DNA of 64,000 nt from positions 32,398,698 to 32,462,697 of the forward strand of contig CAIIXF020000007.1 in NCBI GenBank assembly GCA_903813345.2. The letters are read 5' to 3'. Made by a program: the position numbers and the translations under genes. Of this stretch, positions 44,101-50,700 are shown in pieces. This DNA is from Owenia fusiformis (taxonomy: Eukaryota > Annelida > Polychaeta > Sabellida > Oweniidae). The first letter of the stretch is position 1. The number at the start of each line of letters is the position of its first letter. Below the pieces are notes generated by a model that saw only the letters and a program-made list of their open reading frames with translations, did no database searches and was not told the origin of the DNA.

Positions 44101-47100
44101 CCAATTGATATTTGCATAAAACACAAATGATTGTTTTTTTTCGTTTCGGGTCAATAAGCTCATTGATCTGTTATTGTAATATATCAAAAGGTATTCCTTT
44201 ATATTCCCCTTTGTCACTATATACAATCATATGCCTACATTAGCTTTTTAGCCGATCGCCTCAACCTTCAAGAGTATTTCATCGCAGAAAGAGTCTTATC
44301 ATTTTTTCATTTCAATACTGGTCTCAGGGTATGCAACTTGTGAAGTTGAGGTGAACAGTGGGGAAAATCATCTTGCACCCAGTTCATTAAAATGAATTTA
44401 CCATTGTTGATTCCACAGCCTGTACTATTAATTCCAATACAAACTCACCCACAAGCGTTCGGTAAAGAGGGCTCTGATGTATCATAATATGAATTTGTAA
44501 TTCACGAAACCTTTATTTTCATCAAAGATACCAGGAAAGTAAAATTATAGTATTCTTTGTAAACTTATTGAGTTGCATATTTTGACATAGCTGCAAGGCA
44601 AGGTCTGTCTCACATCACATAATTGATGAACAATGATTGCTATGATATGACAATTAATTAAAATCGCCTTAATAAGTGCATATCTAAATTGATGTAGCAT
44701 CTAAATGATTTTTCATGTTGTATATACCGATGTACGATGAATTGTTCATGTAATTGAATGTTTTGTAACAGATGACTTTTGCTATTAATTGACTGCGAAC
44801 TTGAATCTCTGTTGTATACTTCAATTCATCATTCACCAAAAATTATAAATTGACAAATACTTATTCACACTGGCCACTTTGTCTTGGTACTATCCAGTAA
44901 GAAGATATAATGTTCCATTGTGTATTAAAAAGCTAGTTTGATAATCTTGGACACGTTCGCTTAACATCATAACATGGTAAATGGAGTTATTTTCCAAGCT
45001 CATTTTAGGGGTGTACATGCATATTTTGAAGGCACCTGCAAACACATGTGTGGGGGCGAGTTAGACGAAAAAGGACATTTACCAAGTTTGCATTTTTGAC
45101 ATTTATCCTTATTTTCCCAGACATTTCTAAAATAAAATGTTGTCCTCAGAAAACCAACCACATTCTATTCCACTTTAGTCAAAATAATTTAGTGACCATT
45201 ATTGATTCACCGTACACCTATGTAAAGAAATAATTCCGACACACCGGCCGTTGTTTGTCATAATTTACAAAAGTTGAAAATCCTTTTTGAAATTCCGAAC
45301 TATGGTCTTGCTAAAGCTGATAAGTATTTGAATCATTATTATGGGTTATTTTATGAATATGATGTGTTATGAAGTGTCACGAATGGATATCGTAAACTTA
45401 TTTTTGAAAGGGAAATAGTTATGCTTGGACCACGCTTGGGGCTTTAGGTACATTGGCAAGTATGCGATACGAAGGGTGTGTGAATGCGAAATGTGTGAAA
45501 GGCCATAAATTAACGAAATATAATCACAGGTAATGTCAAAAATGAGGCAAACTTTTAAAAGTGTATAACTTAATAAGTGTCCCCACTCAATTTAATGTAT
45601 GTAGGTGTTTAAATAACTTCGTATCAAACACTGTGTAAATAAATCTACAACATCTAATAAGTTTAAAAACATTTTGAACAATCCCCAAAAAACGAATGAC
45701 ATACATGTACTTCAAATAGACGAAGGTCAGTTCATAGATAAGAATATGAGTCCTTCGTATTTCTAAAAAATATTTTTTCACACATACCAGCTATTTTTCT
45801 GGCCTGTGATATTTTGAGGTTACATTTACCATTTCGATACAATTGGAAACGTGATATTGACCTATTTTCTGTAGCTCTGCACCAGCCTGAAACTTCTCTG
45901 CGTGTACTTGCTAATATCGATAGACAGCGTTAACAATCGAAAATAAAGTAGTTCAAATGTTTTGAACGGTTGTGTATATTGAACTAATCGAAGTTCAATG
46001 TCCATTTGAGGGCGGATGGAAGTAGAGACTTGAAACCAAATGCAAAATCGCAGTTCTTCATCCACTTTCTCTCATTCAAATATGTCGAACTGTCACGGTG
46101 ACATTTTAAGCATTTTAAACATTCGTTTGTCTTATAGGCAAAAAAGTTATTGTGACCAGATAATAAAGCATTTTACCAAACCAAAAATGTACGTTAGGAA
46201 ATAGAGTTCGTTTGCGAAAGGATATAAAAAGCCACTTGTTAATTTATCATTTAAAAGGTTCATATGTAGTAATTATATCGTAAATGATTTTATCTTCAAT
46301 TGAGACAACTGAAAAGACCGCTTTCATAAACGCGGAGTTTGTGTCAGACATTGAGGTTCTTAAAAGGGAAAATACCATGACTGTGGTGAAAATTGCAAGA
46401 ACTTAAACTATGTATCTAAGAAAAGCATAATATGATCGAGTCTTATTATATCTTATCAAATGGGAAAGTTTTCTATATTTCTGAATAAAAGTTAAAATGA
46501 GGTTTGAATATCATGATATTGAACCAAGGAACCCTTGATTTAACAACTTTCATAATAGTACTTCTTTAAGTCTAATCGTCCCTTTAAAATCATCAGTGGT
46601 AGAATTAAATATGAATCACCCAATAGTTGTTCATTTGGCATCGGAAATGAGACTATTTTTGTACAATAAAACATATTTGTTCCATAAATTGTTTGGAACT
46701 GAATCCACAACAGACGGGACCAGTTGGTTTATAAACAATATTTGTGCCTATAGTTATTATATTAATATATGAATGCGCTGCGTCTGATGGTAAAACACAA
46801 CGGATGTATTGAGATACATGTGTAGGTTTGCATCGTTTTTTACATACTAGATATAAATGGTATCGATTATAACTAGTATAAACATTGAGTAGGCGCTGAC
46901 TTTAATAGATCGATACTTGTTTACATCAGATATTTTCAAGTTAAAGCTTTCATCTAGACTACTCGTAAAAGTTAATTGATCAAAACATCAAATCTGATGA
47001 ATACATTGACCTAAAAACATACCTGATTTGCCACAGCCTAGCTCTGAGCAGTCACAGAATGGTCCCTCATCTTTGCTTACACAGAGACACCCCTTTTTGC

Positions 47101-47758
47101 AAGGATTTCGTTCTTCACACGCCTCCTTAGGAACTGTCACGGCATTCTTGCCATCCAAATAACTGACCCTAGTAATATCACAGGAGCAATTTCGATATAA
47201 GATGTTTCGTATTGAGCCACTAAAACGGTCATTCAAATAGGATGCAGGATCAGCTAACGAATGGATGTTGGCCCAGAATGAATGGGGAAGACCCCCAAAG
47301 TAAACCATGGAGTTTGTCTCCAATTTTCCAAAATTGAAATCCGAACCAAAAGCAAGACGTTTTTGTTCTTGGCCATCTAGATAAAGAATTGTCTCCATTC
47401 GGTGGCGGAGAATCTCGACCTGATGCCAGACACCGTCCCCGAGATTGGACCCGAGTGTTAACTGTACGAAGCCTTCATGTCCATCCACGATATTTAGAGT
47501 CAATGTCAAAGCTCCATTTGTTAGGTTTAGTTTAAAAAAGTCATATCTTCCACCGTCGTCAGTGTAAAATATCAATGCATCTCGTTGTCTTGTTTTAAAT
47601 TCAAATTTAATTGATGCATTTATACAAGCATTCCATTTAGGGTACATTGCATATGACCCGTCCGTTCCTGTTAACTCTAGTCCCCACCCTAATCCTAGTA
47701 TCCCCAGTAATAAAGCATATGTTAACAGCCGCCTTTCTACGGCCCAACGCTCCGCCAT
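1899..47758 (-). CDS. NRXN: Neurexin-family receptor with LamG-jellyroll block and WD40 tail (whole gene, 26 coding exons)
   Basis: This is a type I membrane receptor related to neurexins, the synaptic adhesion proteins. Approximate domain order for the distal-exon isoform: signal peptide 1-27, LNS1 28-200, EGF-like 209-245, six LamG-like jellyroll modules 246-1514, Thr/Pro linker and LNS2 1515-1717, LNS3 1750-1930, EGF2 1945-1992, LNS4 1992-2145, five LNS5-type domains 2160-3125, EGF3 3126-3172, LNS6 3173-3350, membrane segment 3436-3456, Gly/Ala-rich region, WD40 propeller from about 3772 to the end at 4160. Exons were joined by GT-AG sites and phase; total coding length is 12,483 bases with the distal first exon and 12,474 with the proximal one, both multiples of three. 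The order LNS1-EGF-LNS2-LNS3-EGF-LNS4-LNS5-EGF-LNS6-TM matches alpha-neurexins. The jellyroll block, the LNS5 amplification and the WD40 tail do not. The neurexin identity rests on residue-level resemblance recalled from vertebrate neurexins; an axotactin-type relative is the main alternative name. Confidence 0.88.
2304..2957 (-). CDS. NRXN: Neurexin-like gene, exon 25: WD40 blades 2 to 6
   Basis: This phase 0 to phase 0 exon of 218 codons carries repeated WD motifs: IWDFETG, IKVWDLLGNEP, FVVFDLDLEHY, ELVVWSLKTGKPL and a canonical blade containing YLASASSDGTIKVWDLR. It is the core of an intracellular beta-propeller. WD40 propellers are usually protein-binding platforms; the partner here is unknown. 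Flanking introns are short (146 bases before, 150 after), so these exons are tightly bound to the gene. Confidence 0.87.
3106..3252 (-). CDS. NRXN: Neurexin-like gene, exon 24: WD40 blade junction
   Basis: This 49-codon exon is phase 0 at both ends. It begins NGELVRIMKG, which completes the blade that starts at the end of exon 23 (VFDMR). It ends PARRLQ, which joins IWDFETG at the start of exon 25. That continuity across both junctions is the main support for one continuous propeller. Confidence 0.85.
3506..4838 (-). CDS. NRXN: Neurexin-like gene, exon 23: Gly-rich stalk, transmembrane segment, Gly/Ala-rich tail and first WD40 strands
   Basis: The exon enters in phase 2 and leaves in phase 0 (about 444 codons). 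In order it encodes a Gly/Val/Pro-rich extracellular stalk of about 70 residues, one hydrophobic membrane span followed by KCK and a Cys-rich juxtamembrane stretch (CKPGWCLC, possible lipidation), about 300 residues rich in Gly, Ala, Ser, Thr and Asn, and finally the first WD40 strands (TFKITASGNTVVTGSSVG then VFDMR). The reading frame is open throughout. Both Gly/Ala blocks are low-complexity and probably disordered. Other-frame open stretches in this exon are shadows of the repeat composition. If the intron after 3506 were retained, the protein would end before the propeller. Confidence 0.85.
4562..4627 (-). other. NRXN: Single transmembrane segment (within exon 23)
   Basis: The encoded residues run from WVAAGVICGILLIAS to IWAFY. 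They form an uncharged 20-22 residue span flanked by GPRA outside and KCK inside. The positive-inside rule and the lumenal LNS/EGF domains put the N-terminus outside the cell and the WD40 domain in the cytoplasm. Confidence 0.85.
4956..5172 (-). CDS. NRXN: Neurexin-like gene, exon 22: end of LNS6
   Basis: It starts in phase 1 and ends in phase 2. It reads FDRVSLMKVGGNKD and then IAGVYYNGYRVLD, matching the neurexin LNS6 ending (vertebrate LSGLYYNGLKVLN). The Pro-rich end HLPKPTPP leads into the stalk of exon 23. Confidence 0.85.
5513..5684 (-). CDS. NRXN: Neurexin-like gene, exon 21: middle of LNS6
   Basis: This exon runs phase 0 to phase 1. The stretch DDGNYHVVRFVRTNNNATLH closely follows neurexin LNS6 (vertebrate [20 protein letters not shown]). 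It ends at HIPNVFTHS, the place where vertebrate neurexins carry splice site 4, which controls ligand choice. The intron that follows (5173-5512) showed no evident cassette exon by eye. Confidence 0.87.
5685..7219 (-). other. Intron 20 (within LNS6)
   Basis: This 1.5-kb A+T-rich intron separates the first and second LNS6 exons. I see no exon, RNA gene or clear mobile element in it. A G-rich patch lies near 6370-6435. Confidence 0.6.
7220..7407 (-). CDS. NRXN: Neurexin-like gene, exon 20: start of LNS6
   Basis: This phase 1 to phase 0 exon includes IDKLAFGFMTWYPTGTLIRV. It corresponds to the start of neurexin LNS6 (vertebrate [20 protein letters not shown]). It ends GEYIIAKL and joins DNGKIVLEYN in the next exon. 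Confidence 0.85.
7564..8241 (-). CDS. NRXN: Neurexin-like gene, exon 19: fifth LNS5-type domain and EGF3
   Basis: A phase 1-1 exon of 226 codons. It encodes an LNS domain (FAFKTKVKNGLLLYNGG, FIALELVNGLLHYAF, GCMSSVDLNGRLPNL), then an EGF-like domain with the six expected Cys, ending YYCDCNMTSYVGKTC. This fits neurexin LNS5-EGF3 (vertebrate CDCSMTSFSGPLC). Of the five tandem copies, this is the one that keeps the ancestral link to EGF3. Confidence 0.88.
8747..9361 (-). CDS. NRXN: Neurexin-like gene, exon 18: fourth LNS5-type domain
   Basis: A phase 1-1 exon of 205 codons with one LNS domain (VAIAFKTMEPDGLMIYNG, YLGGVPEDSYSNLP, GFMGCLASIDLGG) and the closing Cys pair. It differs from its siblings by a basic insert of about 20 residues after the first strands, with NRSRRQ and RRSRQ, which look like proprotein-convertase sites. 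Confidence 0.87.
9514..10125 (-). CDS. NRXN: Neurexin-like gene, exon 17: third LNS5-type domain
   Basis: A phase 1-1 exon of 204 codons. A Thr/Pro-rich linker (TDTGPTDPTSTEAPS) precedes a full LNS domain (VSFMFKTMEPDGLIMYNGG, FVAVELVNGFLEYHF, GFKGCLGSVDVNGRKPDL) with the paired Cys. The intron in front of it contains a broken Tc1/mariner-type element. Confidence 0.88.
10221..10985. mobile_element. Decayed Tc1/mariner-type DNA transposon with inverted copies of the transposase 3' end
   Basis: The left end begins CAGGGTGTCC next to TA, as in Tc1/mariner elements. The minus strand from about 10700 to 10230 encodes decayed transposase pieces (PDLNPPNFHL, GFLKANVYTDRPLTI, FVRRICLCIERSAHFKHVL). 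The plus strand at about 10800-10898 encodes a related C-terminal piece (HVCRRIINNFVRGSELCIE, RRGAHLGHVL). The two halves also match as inverted repeats outside the coding part (GGCAAAATATG, ATTGACTGAGTTATTCAAC). The right copy lacks the terminal CAGGGTGTCC. The element is non-functional and sits in the intron between LNS5 copies 2 and 3. Confidence 0.7.
11032..11592 (-). CDS. NRXN: Neurexin-like gene, exon 16: second LNS5-type domain
   Basis: A phase 1-1 exon of 187 codons with one LNS domain (ISFSIKTDDRDGVILYNGG, FFVVELVDGHVVYRFDNG, NDNEWHHVRIYRP, GCIASVDFNGRRPDI) and a closing Cys. The following intron holds the broken Tc1/mariner-type element. Confidence 0.88.
11772..12512 (-). CDS. NRXN: Neurexin-like gene, exon 15: end of LNS4, Thr/Pro linker and first LNS5-type domain
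   Basis: A phase 1-1 exon of 247 codons. It finishes LNS4 (WYGGMQNIYVNHH), passes a Thr/Pro linker (TQPTIAPTSEPKP), then encodes LNS5 copy 1 (IAFNFRTREPDGILFYQG, FVVIELVDGKLFYRVNNG, DDNRWHYVRVTRP, GYKGCVASTFLNNQPRNL, EDRCGG). Vertebrate neurexins join LNS4 to LNS5 in the same direct way. Confidence 0.88.
12639..12753 (-). CDS. NRXN: Neurexin-like gene, exon 14: middle of LNS4
   Basis: A phase 0 to phase 1 exon reading EWTLGRRAWNDNNWHTLGIR, similar to the neurexin LNS4 motif NDNEWHTVRVV. Its 5' boundary lies where vertebrate neurexins carry splice site 3. Confidence 0.83.
12986..13203 (-). CDS. NRXN: Neurexin-like gene, exon 13: start of LNS4
   Basis: A phase 1 to phase 0 exon. It encodes the opening LNS4 strands, including VNDITLRFKTSRPDGSLF and then AALVDGSIVVSTNLG. 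It is too short to stand out as an isolated open frame and was placed by splice sites, phase and domain continuity between exons 12 and 14. Confidence 0.82.
13416..14241 (-). CDS. NRXN: Neurexin-like gene, exon 12: LNS3 and EGF2
   Basis: A phase 0 to phase 1 exon of 275 codons. After a Thr/Pro linker (TTTPAPTTTTTPTPAPENPP) it encodes LNS3 (ISFKFRTTDPQGVLFFNGG, FVAAELYDGKLYFLIDLGDG, DGRWHTFHVSRDER, GFVGCIDDLRINNQ) and a full EGF domain (NPCERSPCANGRCINRWNQY then ECDCYGTQFYGPLC). LNS3-EGF2 pairing and the sequences match alpha-neurexins well (vertebrate RDGWNRYVCDCSGTGYLG). Confidence 0.9.
14519..14680 (-). CDS. NRXN: Neurexin-like gene, exon 11: end of LNS2
   Basis: A phase 0-0 exon of 54 codons (ITMYVDDRKHFTRNLGVDF, GNIYFAGSPNPRTI, FVGDIKE). 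Its start falls where vertebrate neurexins have splice site 2, just before the strand VTISVDG. Confidence 0.83.
14861..14992 (-). CDS. NRXN: Neurexin-like gene, exon 10: middle of LNS2
   Basis: A phase 0-0 exon of 44 codons (DGKLILNTQFDYNNNRG, then ADNDWHNVVIERDGTQ). The NDxWH motif is a hallmark of the LNS fold. Confidence 0.85.
15076..15111 (-). CDS. NRXN: Neurexin-like gene, exon 9: 36-base micro-exon in LNS2
   Basis: A candidate micro-exon with TTTTCAG acceptor and GTACCT donor. It is phase 0 at both ends and encodes ITLKAPPHGSLT. Skipping it keeps the frame and gives HLNLK-DGKLIL, which looks more like an ordinary LNS strand pair. It is therefore probably an optional insert. It is also possible that it is not used at all. 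Confidence 0.6.
15195..15472 (-). CDS. NRXN: Neurexin-like gene, exon 8: Thr/Ser linker and start of LNS2
   Basis: A phase 1 to phase 0 exon of about 93 codons. A Thr/Ser/Pro linker (ELTTISPTTSSTLPTRVT) comes right after the jellyroll block, followed by the first LNS2 strands (ERFELKFRTTTPDGLIWYTG, MHLNLK). Confidence 0.84.
15473..17568 (-). other. Intron 7, between the jellyroll block and LNS2
   Basis: This 2.1-kb A+T-rich intron joins a phase 1 donor to a phase 1 acceptor. I see no exon, RNA gene or clear repeat. The plus-strand open stretch at 15684-16022 and minus-strand ones nearby have no recognisable domain. Confidence 0.6.
17569..18186 (-). CDS. NRXN: Neurexin-like gene, exon 7: LamG-jellyroll module 6
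   Basis: A phase 1-1 exon of exactly 206 codons encoding one LamG-like jellyroll module: IKFDGVDDYVNLGQNLTC, the Cys pair CHGDLQRC, FTMNFRIKPF, KWSQVQFTWNKQDGAQMF, PFYIGRSSQGREG, GVIDDVQFWNAKRDIL. Same length as module 5, consistent with exon duplication. Confidence 0.87.
18476..19093 (-). CDS. NRXN: Neurexin-like gene, exon 6: LamG-jellyroll module 5
   Basis: A phase 1-1 exon of 206 codons: ALDLNGANQYADLGNLRS, Cys pair CSGNLDLC, LMITFLTKPRTL, WSLVDLSWHPEKGLVMYV, TYIGRSPDMTRGRYFNG, DELEIWHANKDVL. The long intron after module 4 (19094-19776) separates it from exon 5. Confidence 0.87.
19777..20409 (-). CDS. NRXN: Neurexin-like gene, exon 5: LamG-jellyroll module 4
   Basis: A phase 1-1 exon of 211 codons: MDNALRLNGYGQSVDVG, CLGNLENSRHGMSVVMWLNF, VFSTGHNGMKIF, WYYIEVSWHDKKGLKMYVDS, AYIGRANTGDVD, DEVEIFCAERDYLIAHGF. 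It keeps the first Cys of the C-x-G-(D/N)-L-x-x-C motif but has Ser in place of the second, unlike the other five modules. Confidence 0.87.
20564..21838 (-). CDS. NRXN: Neurexin-like gene, exon 4: LamG-jellyroll modules 2 and 3
   Basis: A phase 1-1 exon of 425 codons holding two complete modules without an intron between them. Module 2: FDGRNDYIDMGDVKDTCLGD, LTIAAWVQFPDL, WYYLEVSWENNFGLSIRV, MYIGRANGAM. Module 3: ALEFDSEAIQYASLGDHPNS, CFGNLDLC, VLFATWIKPGEF, FLEYSWHPTRGLKLYKDN, IYFGRSNKD, DTEFWYADREYLIAHGYI. Either the intron between them was lost or the pair arose by in-frame duplication within an exon. Confidence 0.88.
21993..22436 (-). CDS. NRXN: Neurexin-like gene, exon 3: most of LamG-jellyroll module 1
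   Basis: A phase 1-1 exon of 148 codons: YTVSMWMKFKDPGYKEGVYM, then IALLYGNGYIEYRFRKPDG, WYHLAATWSDRDGLKVYVDG, EFFIGRPNDDSHTS, DVDEFNFWSKQKTDREI. The central W-x-H and DGLKVYVDGK motifs are typical of the LamG-like jellyroll fold. Module 1 is the only one split by an intron. Confidence 0.86.
22476..22922. repeat. Inverted-repeat element in intron 2
   Basis: The left arm (ACTACCGGAGTTTCTCGTGA) and right arm (reverse strand TTACTGGTGTTTCTCGCGAA) are imperfect inverted repeats. Both arms continue with matching AGGCGTT and TTTTCCCTC-type segments. Two internal direct repeats contain GAAATGAAGTAGCAAATA. It looks like a small non-autonomous DNA element; no coding part is visible. Confidence 0.5.
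23129..23347 (-). CDS. NRXN: Neurexin-like gene, exon 2: start of LamG-jellyroll module 1
   Basis: A phase 1-1 exon of 73 codons and the common acceptor for both alternative first exons. It encodes ELTHYSLPMDIIFMDTV, then AISLEGKKYQFVRVAGPGH and the Cys pair CFGDLSKC, continuing into exon 3. Both first exons complete the junction codon as GAA (Glu). Confidence 0.82.
26571..26746 (-). other. Unrecognised candidate terminal exon inside intron 1
   Basis: The minus strand has an acceptor-like CTGTTTTAG followed by about 57 open codons (LIALNECIKKYPDLGSMEHS, then KATGFYCLECIEV) and a TAA that overlaps an AATAAA hexamer. No family is recognised. It could be a nested or alternative terminal exon, or a chance open frame. 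Confidence 0.2.
26974..27070. repeat. Short tandem repeat, unit about 15-17 bases
   Basis: Around six imperfect copies of a unit like TCTCAAGAACTGCATC stand head to tail. The spacing varies by a few bases between copies. Confidence 0.65.
30634..31012. repeat. Possible small inverted-repeat element
   Basis: The left end reads TAGACTCCATGCCCGTAGCT and the right end, reversed, reads CCAGACTCGTAGCCAGGGG. The body is G-rich on the plus strand with several GGGGG runs. The match between ends is partial, so the limits are approximate. The short open frame at 30660-30845 is not a gene. Confidence 0.35.
31526..31660. repeat. Small palindromic element (about 130 bases)
   Basis: The left arm AGTCACATTTGATCTACGGC and the right arm GCCGTAGAGCAAATGTGACT are near-perfect inverted repeats. 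The similarity extends a little outward (AAGCATTAGTCAC against GTGACTTAGGCTTT). No coding capacity. Confidence 0.5.
32827..33032. repeat. Palindromic element of about 205 bases
   Basis: The left arm (GGAAGTACCCCCATTAATG to AATCTCGGGGTTG) is the imperfect reverse complement of the right arm (CAACCCCAAGATTTC to GGGGGTAATTGGAAGC). The shared core TTGTGTATTGAAATCT is well conserved in both arms. This is a miniature inverted-repeat or foldback element without coding capacity. Confidence 0.6.
33547..33619 (+). tRNA. tRNA-Thr (anticodon AGT)
   Basis: This 73-base tRNA has no intron. Acceptor stem GGCCCTT pairs with AAGGGCC, D stem GCTT with AAGC, anticodon stem CCTGT with ACAGG around loop CTAGTAA, and T stem CTGGG with CCCAG around TTCGAAT. 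The discriminator base is T. The internal promoter boxes (TGGCTTAGCGG and GGTTCGAATCC) are intact, and a TTTTT run follows as a polymerase III terminator. It lies on the strand opposite to the host gene, inside intron 1. Confidence 0.95.
33688..33748 (+). pseudogene. Decayed tRNA-Thr copy
   Basis: About 70 bases after the intact tRNA, the sequence GGCCCCTTGGTTAGC, then TTTAGTAAACAAG, then AATTCGAATCCCAGTAGGGC repeats the tRNA-Thr order with a shortened D region and broken anticodon stem. It cannot fold into a full cloverleaf. It is probably a local duplicate that has decayed. Confidence 0.75.
35819..36364. repeat. Foldback element, copy A (about 546 bases)
   Basis: The element is almost wholly palindromic: it opens ACTGGTGATCCGCTCGATTA and closes with the reverse complement. 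Each arm carries an inner hairpin around GGTTACCGAAA and TCGGTAACAAAATGTC, and a shared block with CTTAAGTTACATAAACGG. A short unique centre (AAAAGTGCAGATCTTAACTG) joins the arms. Open frames in it are products of the palindrome, not genes. Confidence 0.8.
39567..40293 (-). CDS. NRXN: Neurexin-like gene, proximal alternative first exon (exon 1b): signal peptide, LNS1, EGF-like end
   Basis: It starts ATG at 40293 with a clear signal peptide (MKTMIVKLLIVLASVLTVCHG) trimmed near Gly22, and ends at a GTACGT donor in phase 1 after 242 codons. It contains the neurexin LNS1 signature FPKWNAC, then LLMYTDDGGRNDFFQVNL, NDGQWHTVKIQRNRMETELQ, VYFGGIPP and a Cys-rich EGF-like end (NPCSDGCICISTDDGPACRC). 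No splice acceptor is needed in front of it because it carries its own start and signal peptide. It is a close relative of exon 1a. A TATA-like stretch on the minus strand near 40485-40495 could belong to its promoter, but this is weak. Confidence 0.87.
40294..47022 (-). other. Interval between the two alternative first exons
   Basis: A 6.7-kb A+T-rich stretch. By inference it holds the promoter and 5' untranslated region of exon 1b near its low end. I see no other exon, RNA gene or clear mobile element. Confidence 0.55.
47023..47758 (-). CDS. NRXN: Neurexin-like gene, distal alternative first exon (exon 1a): signal peptide, LNS1, EGF-like end
   Basis: It starts ATG at 47758, carries a signal peptide (hydrophobic core LLTYALLLGILGLGWG) and ends at a GTATGT donor in phase 1 after 245 codons. 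LNS1 reads YPKWNACINASIKFEFKT, IFYTDDGGRYDFFKLNL, DGVWHQVEILRHRMETILYL, VYFGGLP, then an EGF-like end (NPCKKGCLCVSKDEGPFCDC) with one more Cys than exon 1b just before the donor. About half of its residues match exon 1b by eye, and the order is the same. Both exons complete the same Glu codon in exon 2. The 5' untranslated region and promoter should lie above 47758. Confidence 0.87.
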
Positions 47759-50700
47759 TTTTAAAACTATTCAGCGGTAGCGTCGTCTATTTTGTATCCA
47801 ACTCACGTACTCTGCATGAATTACATTATTAATATTCTCCCAAGAACGCCATACCTTGATAAACTGGATGTATAAATAAATGGATCCTTCTCAATCTGTT
47901 TATGCAAAATGGACTGCATACAGTGTTAATTAATAATCCAAGTATATCTAAGACAGCGATAGTCTCAGCACCTCAACCGCTGTTTGTGTTTATCCGTCTG
48001 ATCCCCTTGCCGTTTCTTTTACTCTGTGGTGTTACTCCTACCAGTGTTCGGTGCTTTCTGTTTGTCTGGTGTGGTGACAGTGCGGACTCACTCACTTCCA
48101 GGTTAAAACTCCTTTGTGAGGTTGTTTGGTCCTTCTCCCACGCATCCTGGCCTAAACCTCCATTATAGACAACTCAATGTGTTTATTAAAGTGTTTGTGT
48201 CATGTTAGCCTACTAACCACATACATACTGTACATGTACACTCTTAATATAATCTAGTATTGCATTCGATCAATGAGCCATTCATAAGCACGTTTAAAAA
48301 ATCTACCGGTTCAAACAACTAATGCGAACAGTGTCAATACACTCCTCGTTTGGTAAAAAGACACTTCAGATCGGGTATTTTACGTCAGGTTTTAGTGTTA
48401 TCAGTGTAGGTGCAGAGGAATGTTGAATCAAAATTACAGGTACGGTAAGTTACGTTACCTGACATATAAATTCCCTTGCGGAGAAATATATCATCATACT
48501 TAAGGCCTAAACATATGTCTTTCCAACATTCAAATTATATATGAAACCTCTCTGCAGACGATGCGATCTAGGATATTCGGGGCATATCCCAAGTTCAGAG
48601 GATAAAATAAGGGGATACTTTCTTTTACGATTTTTGGTTCATACTTGCTTTTTTAGCGGTTTTGAAATCGAAACTCTTCATCACTGTGTTCTTACTACAC
48701 ATTTATTTTAAATCGACTTTGTGATCACTTCATGTTAAGGACATGGATAGAGTTAACCATCCCAAAAATTGTATATGACACTTCAATCTAAAAGGTCATG
48801 CAAACATGAAGAACAAATATGAAGCCGAACTGACAATATCTTAACTTCCTATCCCGTCCCGGAAAAGCATTTTAGTGCTAAAATGTAGTGATTAATATCG
48901 TTTCCCTATATAAATCTCTAATTTATAATTAATTGTGTTATATTTTTCACTATTAACACCTATCAAAATCAACATGTTACAACTTTAAATGGCAAAGATT
49001 TATAGATGTCATCATGTGCCTATAGTATGTCGTCTGGACTGTAAACATGGGACAGACAGCTTCTGAATCGACAGAAAGATGTCACTATGGTTTGTCGAGA
49101 TATATTGAAGTTTATACTTAGATAAACTTTTACTTATCACATCAACGTAACATATCTAACAAAGTTTTATTGAAAAAGTAATTATCGAAAACTATGAAAA
49201 TGATGTCCATTAAATCATAAATTTTAAATTTAAAAATCTTAAATTTGCTTCGCATTTATCTTTAAATTAACCACATCTATTGTCCTTGCTTTTGATGATT
49301 GTCTCTTAGCCATATTGCATCTGATTGACCTTGTACGGTTCATCTTAAAACATCGATTAAATGAAGATGTCAACTCCAGGAAAGGACTCATCTTCCAAAG
49401 AATATTTAAAATGGCCGCCTTCATTTCCATTAGTCTTCTCCAATTTTCTTTGAGAAACTTTTTTGAAATCTGAGGTACAGAATTAAAAAAAACATGTTTA
49501 TAGATTTTCGTGTACCACTGGTCTGTGCATCATGCACCCTTTATTGTAGACTATATTCAAGTAGCAATAATCATGATTTACGCCATTAAAATTAAAAATT
49601 CAGTCAAAGTGATATCATATTTGAAATCTACATGTAAAATTTCATGGTTTTAAAAAGTGTTGATCTAACTTTGAAAATTTATTTTTCTTTGAAAATGTGA
49701 CTTCTAGTTCGGGATGATTCTCCATACGACCCCGTGATGTAAAATCAAATCAGATGTTTTATTTTATTGTACAGATTGTTTTTACTGACACATTTTAATT
49801 TGTATATTAGATACATACGGGTTATATGGAAATTGAACCTCTTTTGATGAATATTCAAGATAAAGAGAACTTCTTACTATATCTACCATGCTATCTGGCC
49901 CGTATTAGCCAGCTGGTGGTGAAACTGGTAACTACTTACTCACATCTGGGTTATTGTTTCCATTAGTCGTGCCAAAGGCTGTTACGTTATTAATGAGAAA
50001 ATGGTTTTTGAGTCAGTACTTGAGACTTTAAGCCATTTTAACATCATAATAAAATATAGAGAATACGTGTAACTTTCAAGACAAGATGCATGCCAAATAA
50101 TATTTTATTCGAAAATTCAAAAATACATTTTGTCGTACATCCCTTTCCAGAAATTATACACTGGAAGCTAATGCCCATCGTTGGATGACGTTTACGTAAT
50201 CAACAATGGTCGACTGAAGTTGGTAGTATTTAGCGGCAGTATATCTACAGCTGAATATATATTTGAGTATGAAGTCTAATTATCGGATTTTTTATAATAT
50301 TGATTCATACCTCCAAATTCTGATGACCATTTCATTACAGGTAATCCGAAGAAGTTACTGCACAAGTTTTTAAAAAATCAGGTTAAAAATAATAAATTAA
50401 CATTTAAATGTACATGTTGAGTCATAAAGGTCCACTTGATTCTAGGGCCAAACAAGATATTTTCCGGATAAAATACTACATACATAACGTCAGCAACTTT
50501 TATAATTATTTAAATATTCGTTCGACCAGTACCATTATTGGTAGGCTTATAATTGTTGCGATTGACAAGATCAGTCCAAATTATGTGTATGAAAATATCA
50601 TCTGATTTGTGGACGGAATGTACTTACGAAAAAACACGATTATCCACCCAACTTAGTAATTGTTGTCAAAATCACATGCATGTTTAGTGAAAAATATTTA

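Noticed and set aside
39567-47758. Two tandem neurexin genes instead of alternative first exons
   Set aside because: No LNS2-LNS6 exons are found between 40.3 and 47.0 kb, and both first exons have the phase needed to join the same exon 2.
47902-48168. Plus-strand 88-codon hydrophobic frame above exon 1a
   Set aside because: No domain, no splice context; it lies where the exon 1a promoter and leader are expected.
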